Shown here one piece after another: positions 50,759 to 60,248 of a stretch of 64,000 nt of DNA (position 1 is the stretch's first letter; every line of letters begins with the position of its first letter). Position numbers and translations under genes: made by a program. Source of the stretch: Clostridium sp. D33t1_170424_F3. GTDB taxonomy: Bacteria > Bacillota > Clostridia > Oscillospirales > Acutalibacteraceae. A model generated the notes under the pieces. The model saw nothing but the letters and a program-made list of their open reading frames with translations, had not been told where the DNA came from and made no database searches. The stretch spans positions 1 to 64,000 of the forward strand of contig NZ_JADPEG010000006.1 in assembly GCF_015667585.1 (NCBI RefSeq). Direction: 5' to 3'.

Positions 50759-53700
50759 ATGGCATTTGAAAAGGAAGCTGCCTTTGAAGCGGCGCTTATC
50801 AACTTACTGACAGAAAAATATGGCTGGGAGCCGGAAATCCTGCGGTACAAAACCGAGAAAGATCTTATCCAAAACTGGAAACAAATCCTCTTTGAAAACA
50901 ACCGGGAGATAGACCGCCTGAACGATGTTCCGCTGACCGATGGCGAGATGCAGCAGATTCTTGACCAGATTACCCGGCTGCGCACGCCGCTGAAGCTCAA
51001 CGGCTTTATCAACGGCAAAACGGTTGCCATCAAGCGGGATACCCCCGACGACGCGCTGCACTTTGGCAAAGAGGTCAGCCTGAAAATCTACGACCAGCGG
51101 GAGATCGCCGCCGGACAAAGCCGCTATCAGATTGCCCAGCAGCCGGTGTTCCAGGCGAGAAGCGCGATTCTGCCCAACCGCCGGGGCGATTTTATGCTGT
51201 TGATTAACGGTATGCCCTTGATCCACTGTGAGATCAAGCGCAGCGGCGTGGATGTAAGCCAGGCATATAACCAGATTGAAAAATACGCCCATGAAGGTGT
51301 GTTCTCCGGCCTGTTCTCTCTGGTTCAGATTTTTATTGCCATGCAGCCGGATGAGACGGTATACTTCGCCAACCCCGGCCCGGACGGAATGTTCAACAAG
51401 GATTTTTACTTTCACTGGGCGGATGTCAATAATGAGCCGCTGAACAACTGGAAGGACATTGCCCAGTATCTGCTCTCCATTCCTATGGCGCACCAGCTGA
51501 TTGGGTTTTATACGGTTGCCGACGATACCGACGGCATTCTGAAAGTCATGCGCAGCTATCAGTATTACGCGGCCTCCCGCATTACGGGCCGCGTCGCCAT
51601 GCGGCGTTGGGCAGATAAGGATCAACATGGCGGCTATATCTGGCACACCACCGGCTCCGGCAAAACCCTGACCAGTTTCAAATCGGCCCAGCTGATTGCC
51701 GGCTCAGAAGACGCGGATAAAGTGGTGTTCCTGATGGACCGTGTGGAGCTTGGAACACAGTCGCTGATGGATTACCGCGGTTTTGCCGATGATGCAGGTT
51801 CTGTCCAAGACACAGAGGATACAAGTGTTCTGGTGGCAAAACTGAAAAGCGACGTTTCGGCAAACACACTGATCGTCACATCCATTCAGAAAATGAGCCG
51901 TATCCAAGAAAACAGCAGTTATAATGCCCACGATATCGAGTTAATCAGGGATAAAAGAATCGTTTTTATCATCGATGAGGCACACCGCGATGTGTTCGGC
52001 GAGATGCTGCGTACAATTAAGGAAACCTTCCCCAACGCCATGTTCTTCGGGTTCACTGGAACGCCAATCCATAAAGAAAACCAGAAGAAAATGAGCACTA
52101 CCTCCGATGTATTTGGCAACGAACTTCACCGGTACAGCATTGCGGACGGCATCCGGGACAAAAATGTTCTGGGCTTTGATCCCTATATGGTACCTACATA
52201 CAAGGACCGTGATTTGCGCAAGGCGGTTGCCCTCGAAAAAGCCAATGCAACTACCGAAGCAGAGGCAATCGCTGATCCCCGAAAGAAAAAAGTTTATCTG
52301 CATTACATGGATCACACAAAAGTACCAATGGCCGGAGTTGTTCAGGCAGATGGAAGCTATCGGAAAGGCATTGAAGATTACCTGCCCAATTCGCAGTATG
52401 ATCGGGAAGAACATCGATGCGCCGTGGTAGATGATATTCTGGACAACTGGGTTACACTTAGTCAGGCGGGTAAGTTCCATGCCATTTTTGCAACCAGCAG
52501 TATTTCGGAGGCAATTCAATATTACAAGCTCTTCAAGGAAAAAGGCACTCTGAAAGTTACGGCGCTGTTTGACCCCAGCATCGATAACAATGGCGGGGCG
52601 ATCTTTAAGGAAGAATCCATTGTTGAGATTCTGGAAGATTACAATGCCCGCTATGATATGAAATTCAAGCTGGCCACCTATGCGACCTTCAAAAAAGATG
52701 TTTCCTACCGCCTGGCGCACAAGGAACAGTATAAATCCGTGGAGCGGATCTCGGAACAGCAGATTGATTTGCTGATTGTTGTGGATCAGATGCTGACCGG
52801 CTTTGATTCCAAATGGATCAATACACTTTATATGGACAAGGTTTTAGTCTATGAAAAGCTGATTCAGGCGTTCTCCCGCACCAACCGTCTTTTTGGTCCG
52901 GAAAAGCCCTTTGGCACAATTCGCTATTACCGTAAGCCGTACACCATGCGGCGGAATATTGATGAGGCATTTAAGCTGTATTCCGGCGACAAGCCCCTTG
53001 GCTTATTTGCAGACAAGCTGGAGTATAACCTGGGCAAGCTGAATGATTTGTATGATGATATCACGGCGATATTCCGTTCCGCCGGAGTCAATAATTTTGA
53101 AAAACTGCCGGAAGACCACGCAGAGCGCGGCCAGTTTGCCAAACTTTTCAAGCGTTTTAATAACTATCTGGAAGCCGCTAAAATTCAAGGATTTACTTGG
53201 AATAAACTTTCTTATGACGTAGAAACGGAAACGGGTAAAACCACCATCGGGCTTCATCTGGATGAAACCACTTATCTGATTCTTGCTCTTCGTTATAAAG
53301 AGCTCTTTTCCAGCGATGGAACAGGTTTGGATGGTGACGATATCCCGTATGAAATTGATTCTTATTTGACTGAAATCAATACCGGCGTTATTGACGCCAA
53401 TTATATGAATTCCAGATTCAGCAAATATCTCAAGTCCCTACAAGATGGAACAGAAATAGAGGCGGTGCTGGACGAATTGCATAAGTCCTTTGCAACCCTT
53501 ACGCAGGAAGAGCAGAAGTATGCGAATATCTTCCTGCACGATGTACAGACCGGTGACATCATGGTTGACGAGTGTAAGACTTTGCGCGACTACATCACGG
53601 AGTATATGACCAGGGCAAAGAATGACCAATTACACCGTTTCGCAGAGGCTTTGGGCGCGGATGAGACAATGCTACGGGACTTCATGCAACTGAGAGTCAC

Positions 53701-53881
53701 AGAAGCAAACATCAATGAGTTTGGACGCTTTGATAAACTGAAGGCAACCGTTGATAGGGAGAGGGCAAAAGCATTCTTAGAAACGCTTGAAGGAACTACC
53801 ATCAAGCCGTTTCAGATCAACATGAAAGTGGATCAGGTTTTTAGAAAGTTTATCCTTGAGGGTGGGTTTGACATTGAATAG
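50759..53881 (+). CDS. hsdR: Type I restriction endonuclease subunit HsdR
   Basis: A 1040-aa motor nuclease. Endonuclease domain with a PD-(D/E)xK pattern around DFMLLINGMPLIHCEIKR (about 142-160), then SF2 translocase motifs: Walker A HTTGSGKTLTSF (about 296), DEAH box IIDEAHRDV (about 404), FTGTPI, and LIQAFSRTNR. It cleaves unmethylated DNA after translocation. RBS AGGAGG, 14 bp after hsdS. No frameshift is visible, so the system looks complete and possibly active. Confidence 0.95.
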   Translation: MAFEKEAAFEAALINLLTEKYGWEPEILRYKTEKDLIQNWKQILFENNREIDRLNDVPLTDGEMQQILDQITRLRTPLKLNGFINGKTVAIKRDTPDDALHFGKEVSLKIYDQREIAAGQSRYQIAQQPVFQARSAILPNRRGDFMLLINGMPLIHCEIKRSGVDVSQAYNQIEKYAHEGVFSGLFSLVQIFIAMQPDETVYFANPGPDGMFNKDFYFHWADVNNEPLNNWKDIAQYLLSIPMAHQLIGFYTVADDTDGILKVMRSYQYYAASRITGRVAMRRWADKDQHGGYIWHTTGSGKTLTSFKSAQLIAGSEDADKVVFLMDRVELGTQSLMDYRGFADDAGSVQDTEDTSVLVAKLKSDVSANTLIVTSIQKMSRIQENSSYNAHDIELIRDKRIVFIIDEAHRDVFGEMLRTIKETFPNAMFFGFTGTPIHKENQKKMSTTSDVFGNELHRYSIADGIRDKNVLGFDPYMVPTYKDRDLRKAVALEKANATTEAEAIADPRKKKVYLHYMDHTKVPMAGVVQADGSYRKGIEDYLPNSQYDREEHRCAVVDDILDNWVTLSQAGKFHAIFATSSISEAIQYYKLFKEKGTLKVTALFDPSIDNNGGAIFKEESIVEILEDYNARYDMKFKLATYATFKKDVSYRLAHKEQYKSVERISEQQIDLLIVVDQMLTGFDSKWINTLYMDKVLVYEKLIQAFSRTNRLFGPEKPFGTIRYYRKPYTMRRNIDEAFKLYSGDKPLGLFADKLEYNLGKLNDLYDDITAIFRSAGVNNFEKLPEDHAERGQFAKLFKRFNNYLEAAKIQGFTWNKLSYDVETETGKTTIGLHLDETTYLILALRYKELFSSDGTGLDGDDIPYEIDSYLTEINTGVIDANYMNSRFSKYLKSLQDGTEIEAVLDELHKSFATLTQEEQKYANIFLHDVQTGDIMVDECKTLRDYITEYMTRAKNDQLHRFAEALGADETMLRDFMQLRVTEANINEFGRFDKLKATVDRERAKAFLETLEGTTIKPFQINMKVDQVFRKFILEGGFDIE

Positions 53882-53960
53882 AAAGAGCGCGGATAAGTAC
53901 ACTTTGATAAGCATTGTCCAAGCAAACTTCGCATTATATTTACAATATCCCATCACACTT

Positions 53961-53990
53961 AAAGGAGGGTACCAATAGGTACCCTCCTTT
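53961..53990. terminator. Bidirectional terminator hairpin after hsdR
   Basis: A perfect 13-bp stem (53961-53973 with 53978-53990) with an AATA loop and A/T tails on both sides. It lies between convergent hsdR and, across the intron, the serine recombinase genes. The group II intron starts 5 bp after it. Confidence 0.9.
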
Positions 53991-53995
53991 AATAG

Positions 53996-55846
53996 GTATG
54001 ACGGGCATGCCGTCAGTCTGTGGTGAAAGTCCACAAGGGGCGTAGTTGCCGACGAACCCCAAAGCGACTCCCAAGGTTCACACTGTGAAGTGTGGGCGAG
54101 AAGAAGGGATAGCGAAATCGTAGCCTGACGAACAGAAACCTGATATAAGGCGTACCTGGCGGATAAGCTGGCCTAAGACAGCAAAGTCCAAAAGGCAACC
54201 GTAACCCATGTGCGTAAATCAGGCAGGTAGACGAGGAAAGGCTGGGAGGCTTATCCCGTGAAGTCTTGCAGGCGGTTTCATTAGCCGTAGTAACAACGAA
54301 CTGCGAGAAGTCAGCAGAGGCCGTAGTAGGCAGAGCTTTGAAATGGGCACTGCCAAAGGGCTGAACAACGTAACCGTGTAATCAAATGTATGCTTCATGG
54401 AATACCTGACAGCAGGAAGGGCGAAACGTAAAAGAGCAGATACTGCACCACATAGGGCGAATCCATGAAAACGGAAAGGAGAAAGCACACAAGGCAATGT
54501 CAGAACTGTTAGAAAAGATACTATCCAAAGACAACATGAACGCTGCCTACAAAAGAATCTGCGCCAACAAAGGGGCAGGAGGGGTAGATGATGTGACGGT
54601 TGAAGAACTCGGAGACTATGTCAAAGAGAACTGGGAGAGTATCAGGGAGCAAATCAGGTGCAGGGAATACAAACCCCAGCCAGTCAGGAGGGTAGAAATA
54701 CCAAAAGCAGACGGAGGAGTGAGGAAACTGGGAATACCGACCGTAATGGACAGGGTAATCCAGCAAGGCATCATACAGATAATAAGTCCAATGTGTGAGC
54801 CGCTGTTTTCGGAATGGAGCTATGGTTTCAGACCGAACAGAAGCTGTGAAATGGCAATCAGGCAATTATTGGAGTATCTGAATGAGGGATATGAGTGGAT
54901 CGTGGATATCGACCTGGAGAAATTTTTCGATAACGTGCCACAGGACAGACTTATGAGCCTAGTCCACGACATAATCAAAGACGGGGATACGGAATCGCTC
55001 ATCCGTAAATACCTGAAAGCAGGAGTCATGACGCCACAGGGATATAAAGAAACAAGACTGGGCACACCGCAGGGAGGGAATTTGTCGCCACTCTTGTCAA
55101 ACATTATGCTGAATGAACTGGATCAAGAACTCGAAGCGAGAGGACTTCGGTTCACAAGATACGCAGATGACTGTGTGATAGCAGTGAAAAGCGAATCAAG
55201 CGCTAAAAGGGTTATGCGGACAGTGACGGACTGGATACAGAGGAAACTGGGATTAAAGGTCAACGTGACAAAAACCTACATCGCAAGACCGCAGAAGCTG
55301 AAATACCTCGGATTCGGGTTCTACAAGGACAGTAAGACAAAAGAGTGGAAGTGCAGACCCCATCAGGAATCTGTGAAGAAACTCAAAGCCAGACTGAAAG
55401 AACTGACGAGTAGGAAAATGCCTGGAACAGTCACAAGCAAGATGGGGAAAATCAACCAGGTGACGAGAGAGTGGATAAACTATTACGCACTGGGCTCTAT
55501 GAAAACGGCAATGGCAGAGATTGACGCACATCTAAGAACAAGACTCAGAATCATGATCTGGAAACAGTGGAAAGTGCCGAAGAAACGGCAATGGGGATTG
55601 CAGAAGTTAGGGATAGGAAAAGACCTTGCAAGGCTGACCGCATACTGCGGAGACCGCTATTATTGGGTTGCGACCAGAACGTGTGTCAGCAGAGCAATTT
55701 CCAAAGAGGTACTAGGAAGAGCAGGGCTAGTAAGCTGTCTTGACTATTATAATGAGCGTCATGCTTTGAAGTTATGTTGAACCGCCGTATGCCGAACGGC
55801 ACGTACTGGTGGTGTGAGAGGGGAGAGAAAATCTCCCCTACTCGAT
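53996..55846 (+). mobile_element. Group IIC intron
   Basis: An intron-like ribozyme of about 1.85 kb. The 5' end is near GTATG (53996), a variant of the usual GTGYG, followed by the structured domain I leader without a gene (54000-54496). The maturase gene lies in domain IV. Domain V is recognisable at about 55782-55815 (ACCGCC pairing with GGTGGT and the GTATG/CACGTAC core), and domain VI has a GGGGAG/CTCCCC stem with a bulged A. The 3' end is near CTCGAT (55846). Its position right after a terminator stem fits class C targeting. The exact boundaries are estimates. Confidence 0.85.
54497..55780 (+). CDS. ltrA: Group II intron reverse transcriptase/maturase (class C)
   Basis: A 427-aa protein with reverse-transcriptase motifs RRVEIPKADGGVRKLGIPTV, YGFRPNRSC, the catalytic YADD in RYADDCVIAV, and a maturase X domain (GWINYY-like REWINYYALGSMK). 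There is no HNH endonuclease domain, as is usual for class C introns. The length equals that of the Eubacterium rectale class C enzyme. It copies and splices its host intron. RBS AAAGGAG. All catalytic residues are intact, so the intron may be active. Confidence 0.95.
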   Translation: MSELLEKILSKDNMNAAYKRICANKGAGGVDDVTVEELGDYVKENWESIREQIRCREYKPQPVRRVEIPKADGGVRKLGIPTVMDRVIQQGIIQIISPMCEPLFSEWSYGFRPNRSCEMAIRQLLEYLNEGYEWIVDIDLEKFFDNVPQDRLMSLVHDIIKDGDTESLIRKYLKAGVMTPQGYKETRLGTPQGGNLSPLLSNIMLNELDQELEARGLRFTRYADDCVIAVKSESSAKRVMRTVTDWIQRKLGLKVNVTKTYIARPQKLKYLGFGFYKDSKTKEWKCRPHQESVKKLKARLKELTSRKMPGTVTSKMGKINQVTREWINYYALGSMKTAMAEIDAHLRTRLRIMIWKQWKVPKKRQWGLQKLGIGKDLARLTAYCGDRYYWVATRTCVSRAISKEVLGRAGLVSCLDYYNERHALKLC

Positions 55847-55857
55847 TTATCATATTA

Positions 55858-57456
55858 TCATCTAAACTGATGCACCTCTCTCTTCTTTTGCTCCGAACTA
55901 AACTCAATCGCTGTAATCTTCCCATCTTCCACATATATCCTTGCAATGATGCCCTGAAAAAAGTGCTTCAAGTCATAAAATGGAATGCTCTTAACACAGC
56001 CTGAAAAATCAATATCAGAATGATATAGGTTACGCTGGTTGAAGAAGTCATAGCATGTTTTCAAATAGCCAACCTGCGGAACCGATTGCGCTCCAACGTT
56101 ATTTTCTAGCTGTTGGAGTTCCACAGATAGTCTCTCTATTGTGCTTTTCAGCTGATCAATCTGAATATTTGGCACATCAGAAGAATCTGGTCCATAGAGT
56201 TCTAGCCGTTCTAATTCCCGCTCTTTTATCTGCAGTTCAAATTTCAACTTCTTCCGCTTATCCTGAACATCCTCCTTTGCGGATCCATCTCCTAATAGTG
56301 GATGTTTGATTTCTTCTACATTTACGAGAGTTGTTATTCCATCGAATTCCTTGCCTCGAAGAAGCATTCTCTTTAGAGTTATAGAGGATGTGGAAGGAGA
56401 GACCTGTCCGTAAGCCTGCAGCAGATTAAAAATATAGTTCATCACAAAACTGCCGATCTTATCATCTGTAAAGCTATTTTGAGAACAATAAGGGCATGAA
56501 TACGTCGCAGGGGATGAGAATTTTCGCTTGTTCTCCTTTTGCCATGAAAGCGGGATTCGATGTACGTTACACACCAACAGGTCGGCAAACAATGGCTTGC
56601 GCACATGATAAACCGTATCTTTTCGCTCGGCATATCGCTGCTGACATCGCTCAAATTGTTCTTTGGTGATAATAGCGGGATGGTTGTTTTCCACGAGGAC
56701 TAAATCATTCTCATCGTTTATAACCTGTTCTTTCTTTGAAGTGTAGCTGCGATAGTTGTATCGCAGAGCGCCGGTATAAGAGATGTTGGTCAGCATTCGC
56801 TCGATTGTGGGCATCTGCCACTTTTCCTTGACTCGCTCCTTTAGAGGGAGGGTGTTGAGGTGTTTGGCGATTGTGTAAACCGTGGTTCCCTGGTCAAACA
56901 TGTCAAAGATCAGTCGGATGATATTAGCCTCCGGTTCTTCGATAGAATACTCCTTGGTATCCGAATCCCTGCGATAGCCAAAGGGGATTCGAAAGCCAGT
57001 GTACTCTCCAGCTTCTGCTTTTGAAAGCAGAACGGCCTTGGATCGTTCTGCGGCATTGTGCCTTTCCAGCTCGGCGAAAATCAGGATCATTTTTAGAAGC
57101 GCCTGTCCTACGATTCTGGATGTATCGAATTGCTCAGCCAGACTGATAAAGGTGATCCCTAACGCCTGTAATTCATGATACATATCGGTGAAGTCAATGA
57201 TGTTCCTGCTGATTCGGTCAATTTTCCATACCAGTAGGTGGGTGAATTCTCCGGCCCGTATGTGCTGTAGCATTTTCTGATAATCCGGTCGGTCGGTGGT
57301 GCCAGCGGAAAAACCGGCATCCTCAAATATTTTATAATCTGGAATTCCAAGAATGTCATTACAGTACCGAATCAGGTCATTTCTCTGTACGCCTCTGCTT
57401 TCTTTATCTAACTGCATAACAGTAGATACACGAATGTAAATTGCTGCCTTAGTCAT
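55858..57456 (-). CDS. Large serine recombinase (second of pair)
   Basis: A 532-aa site-specific recombinase. Resolvase catalytic domain with Ser11 in YIRVSTVMQ, Arg residues in KIDRISRNIIDF, then the recombinase domain (FRIPFGYRRDSDTKEY) and a zinc-ribbon region where the first knuckle is CNVH rather than C-x2-C and the second is CPYC. A long coiled-coil-like segment follows (about 390-470). The ATG at 57456 after GGAGGTG overlaps the upstream recombinase stop by 8 bp, so the two are translated together. Its stop is 11 bp from the group II intron end. Confidence 0.9.
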   Translation of the reverse strand: MTKAAIYIRVSTVMQLDKESRGVQRNDLIRYCNDILGIPDYKIFEDAGFSAGTTDRPDYQKMLQHIRAGEFTHLLVWKIDRISRNIIDFTDMYHELQALGITFISLAEQFDTSRIVGQALLKMILIFAELERHNAAERSKAVLLSKAEAGEYTGFRIPFGYRRDSDTKEYSIEEPEANIIRLIFDMFDQGTTVYTIAKHLNTLPLKERVKEKWQMPTIERMLTNISYTGALRYNYRSYTSKKEQVINDENDLVLVENNHPAIITKEQFERCQQRYAERKDTVYHVRKPLFADLLVCNVHRIPLSWQKENKRKFSSPATYSCPYCSQNSFTDDKIGSFVMNYIFNLLQAYGQVSPSTSSITLKRMLLRGKEFDGITTLVNVEEIKHPLLGDGSAKEDVQDKRKKLKFELQIKERELERLELYGPDSSDVPNIQIDQLKSTIERLSVELQQLENNVGAQSVPQVGYLKTCYDFFNQRNLYHSDIDFSGCVKSIPFYDLKHFFQGIIARIYVEDGKITAIEFSSEQKKREVHQFR

Positions 57457-59194
57457 TTTCCTGCACCTCCTCATCTTTGTATATAAAGCGATGTTCATAG
57501 CCGTTCTGAAAAACAATCGACGCCACACGCCCCTGCCGGATATAGCATTTGGATAACACCGCATTCAAAAATAGCTTCAGCTCTATAGGGTCAATTTTTT
57601 TCTTGAGAGCAAAGTAATCGATATACCGTTCTTCGTTCAGACTGTTTTCAAGGATAAAGTTACTGACTAACGCGGTGAAGTATTCACTGGTGACATCGGA
57701 GATCTCCTCAGATTCCAGCTCAGATAGCTTTTGGTTTACCGCGTCTAATTTTACCTCCAGTTTGCTTTTCTCTTCAAAATACTCCGTTTCACTCATATCC
57801 GAATCGGCGTACATAAAAAGCAGATGAAGCCTGCTTAGCGCACGTTCGTGGCTGTTTTTTTCACCGAGATAAATTGCCTTTTGATCCGGTGCAGCTTCAT
57901 GGTCGGGAAGATTGGGTTCATAACAGACGGGATTTTCAGAGAACACCTGTGTCTTAAGTGCCTGATATAACTGATTTAAGCCCGTCGTCTCAATGTGCGC
58001 AACCTCTTTGAAGGCTTCTCCCCGGAGAAGTTTATTTTCCAATGTTTCAATAGAAGTGCTTTTTCCAAAGGTTTTCTGAATCCGATACATATTGGCGACG
58101 TAGTTCAGGATAAAGGGACCGATCATGGAATCGCTGGTAAAGGGGTTGTCACACAGCCCGTGCCGTTTGTTGTAGCAGGAATAATTGCTGGGGATGATCC
58201 CGCCCTTTGATTTTAGCGGCTTGCCTATCTGGGCGGCCATCATGGAGCCGCAGTAATCACAGTAGAGGAGACCGGCCAGTACATGGCAATTTCCTCGAAA
58301 ATAGGTGGAACGGTCGGAGCCGATCATGTTCCTCTTAAGCAAAGCATGGCAGCGTTCAAACTGTTCTGTATCAATGATAGCCGCATGATGGTTGTCGACC
58401 GTGATCCATTCATCCTCAGGTTTTAATTTTCCAGTCACAGAGATACGCCGCTTGTTATAGACCATAGTACCCTTATAAACGGGATTGCGCAGGATAAGGC
58501 AAATAGTGGAGGGATTCCACTTGTTACCCGCCTTTGTAGTAATTCCTTTCTCGTTTAAGAACTTTGCCACAGCCGTTGAAGATTGCATCCGCTCATAGGT
58601 ATTAAAGATCAGTTTTACGACTTCTGCCTGTTCCGGATGGATGTGAAAAGCTTTCTTCTTTTTATCGTGAATGTATCCCAGCGGAACTTTGCCGCCATTC
58701 CAGGAGCCGCTTTCCGCCCGGGAAATCATAACGGCTGTCACTCGCTCCGACGTCATCTGCCTCTCCAGCTCTGCAAAAACCAGAATGATTTTCAGCATTG
58801 CTTCGCCGATGGCGGAAGATGTGTCAAACTGCTCGTTCTTGCTGATAAAGGCGACACCGAGGTCTTTGAGTTTCGCATACATCTCCGCAAAGTCCAATAG
58901 GTTTCTGCTTATGCGGTCTATCTTCCAAACCACCAGATGCGAAAATTCTCCGGTTCGAAGCTTACTCATCATTTTCTGATAATCCGGGCGGTCTGTATTC
59001 TTGGCTGAGTACCCGGCGTCTCGAAAGATCTCATAGTCCTTGATATTCAAAACCAACTTTGTGTAATTAATCAGTTCCCGTTCCTGCACCTTCAGGCTGT
59101 CCTTGTCGATCTGATATACGGTAGATACTCGGATGTACAGCGCGGCCTTATCTTTCTTTGCAGAAATGGGTCCGTTTTTCTTCTTCTGTGCCAT
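57449..59194 (-). CDS. Large serine recombinase (first of pair)
   Basis: A 581-aa site-specific recombinase: basic N-terminal tail, catalytic Ser24 in LYIRVSTVYQ, KIDRISRNLLDF, recombinase domain (GKVPLGYIHDKKKK), an intact zinc ribbon (YCDYCGSMM ... SCYNKRHGLC) and a C-terminal coiled coil. It is clearly related to, but distinct from, the downstream gene. The ATG at 59194 follows AAAGGAGTG. Such enzymes integrate and excise elements at short att sites; an overlapping pair recalls the CcrA/CcrB pair of staphylococcal cassettes, which is an analogy and not an identification. Confidence 0.9.
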   Translation of the reverse strand: MAQKKKNGPISAKKDKAALYIRVSTVYQIDKDSLKVQERELINYTKLVLNIKDYEIFRDAGYSAKNTDRPDYQKMMSKLRTGEFSHLVVWKIDRISRNLLDFAEMYAKLKDLGVAFISKNEQFDTSSAIGEAMLKIILVFAELERQMTSERVTAVMISRAESGSWNGGKVPLGYIHDKKKKAFHIHPEQAEVVKLIFNTYERMQSSTAVAKFLNEKGITTKAGNKWNPSTICLILRNPVYKGTMVYNKRRISVTGKLKPEDEWITVDNHHAAIIDTEQFERCHALLKRNMIGSDRSTYFRGNCHVLAGLLYCDYCGSMMAAQIGKPLKSKGGIIPSNYSCYNKRHGLCDNPFTSDSMIGPFILNYVANMYRIQKTFGKSTSIETLENKLLRGEAFKEVAHIETTGLNQLYQALKTQVFSENPVCYEPNLPDHEAAPDQKAIYLGEKNSHERALSRLHLLFMYADSDMSETEYFEEKSKLEVKLDAVNQKLSELESEEISDVTSEYFTALVSNFILENSLNEERYIDYFALKKKIDPIELKLFLNAVLSKCYIRQGRVASIVFQNGYEHRFIYKDEEVQEND

Positions 59195-59336
59195 ATGTGC
59201 ACTCCTTTCGTCTTCAATGGATTCAAAGTGAAGATGAAAGAAAGTGGATGCAGTAAAGAATTGGGGCAAAAAAGGCTTAGATTGTAAGCAAAAAAAGAAA
59301 TGGTAGAGCGTATAAGAAATCTTCATTTTATAAAGC

Positions 59337-59387
59337 AAAGCAAATCCCCTTCGGATGATAAAACATCATTCGGAGGGGATTTGCTTT
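59337..59387. repeat. 23-bp inverted repeat between divergent recombinase genes
   Basis: Bases 59337-59359 and 59365-59387 pair over 23 bp with two G-U type mismatches around a 5-nt loop. It sits in the 318-bp divergent gap (59195-59512) between the serine recombinases (minus) and the tyrosine-recombinase genes (plus). Neither side has a strong T run. It may be a terminator, an operator or a recombination site. No clear promoter is seen in the gap. Confidence 0.7.
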
Positions 59388-59512
59388 GCAAGAATCAATG
59401 AATCTGATTTTGGACTCAATGTCTTTCATATTTACGTTGGAGAAGGAAACCACTTTGCTGTGTTTTCATATCTCACAAGAAATCATTTTGGCATATAAAA
59501 GGAGGAGCGGAA

Positions 59513-60163
59513 ATGAATCAATTTTTGAAGGACCGTTACATCGACTTTAACATTACGGAAGTAGTGCAAACAGGGGATAGGTATGGCTTTGAAATTCAGC
59601 TGCATTACAAAGACGAGAGTACAGTTCGGTTTTCAGGCCCATTCTGCGACTCGGCAGTAGAAGCGGAGCATTCCCAGAAAGACCATGAGAAAAGCCTTAA
59701 AAATCATTCCTACATTATTGATCCTGATTTGAGAGTGAGCGAATTCTTTGAAGCATGGCTGAATCAGATTGCAAAGCCCAAGATATCCAAGGCTGTGTTT
59801 TCTGCATATGAGAACGCTGTCTAGTATATCGTTGGCCGTTATGGCAAGCTCAGACTGAGCTTGATGAGCGAGGCACATGTCGTTTCAATCTTTAAGGGTG
59901 CGGTAGAATGTCCTATGCGAGAACCTGCATTTGTAAAGGAAGTATTGAAAAATGCGCTGAAATTTGCAAAGAAGGTCGGTTATATCAATTATGATCCGGC
60001 AAGAGATGAGCTGTTATTTTCGGCATGGTTTATAGAAAACGACGGATTATCCAGTTCGGATGATATTGAAACATCTGAGGACGGATGGCCGATATGGGAT
60101 TGCGGTGAGATTATTGACGAATACATAAAGGAGATTGGGCTGGATCTCATGGAGAATGAGTAG
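59513..60163 (+). pseudogene. N-terminal tyrosine-recombinase fragment with in-frame amber codon
   Basis: One frame of 217 codons from an ATG after AAAGGAGGAG, interrupted only by TAG at 59822-59824. Before it lie an arm-binding-like domain and the start of the core-binding domain (LRVSEFFEAWLNQI), and after it the rest of the core-binding domain (VKEVLKNALKFAKKVGYINYDP). It aligns with the intact integrase at 61397-62650, where the amber corresponds to the Tyr of a YNY segment. The catalytic domain is absent and replaced by a short acidic tail ending MENE. It is either a decayed integrase or a short accessory protein. Confidence 0.7.
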
Positions 60164-60220
60164 CCAATGTTATGCTAAAATAATGCGTGCTGGTTTTTTG
60201 TCTCATCAGAAGTCTGGTAT

Positions 60221-60229
60221 TGCTATAAT
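60221..60229 (+). promoter_or_regulatory. Extended -10 promoter before the second integrase gene
   Basis: TGC followed by a perfect TATAAT (60224-60229), 19 bp before the start codon at 60249. The -35 is not recognisable. Confidence 0.4.
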
Positions 60230-60248
60230 TAAAAAAGGAGATGCAAAA

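Noticed and set aside
59513-60163. Amber codon decoded as pyrrolysine or by programmed readthrough
   Set aside because: No insertion element or suppressor tRNA is visible and the protein lacks its catalytic domain; decay is simpler.
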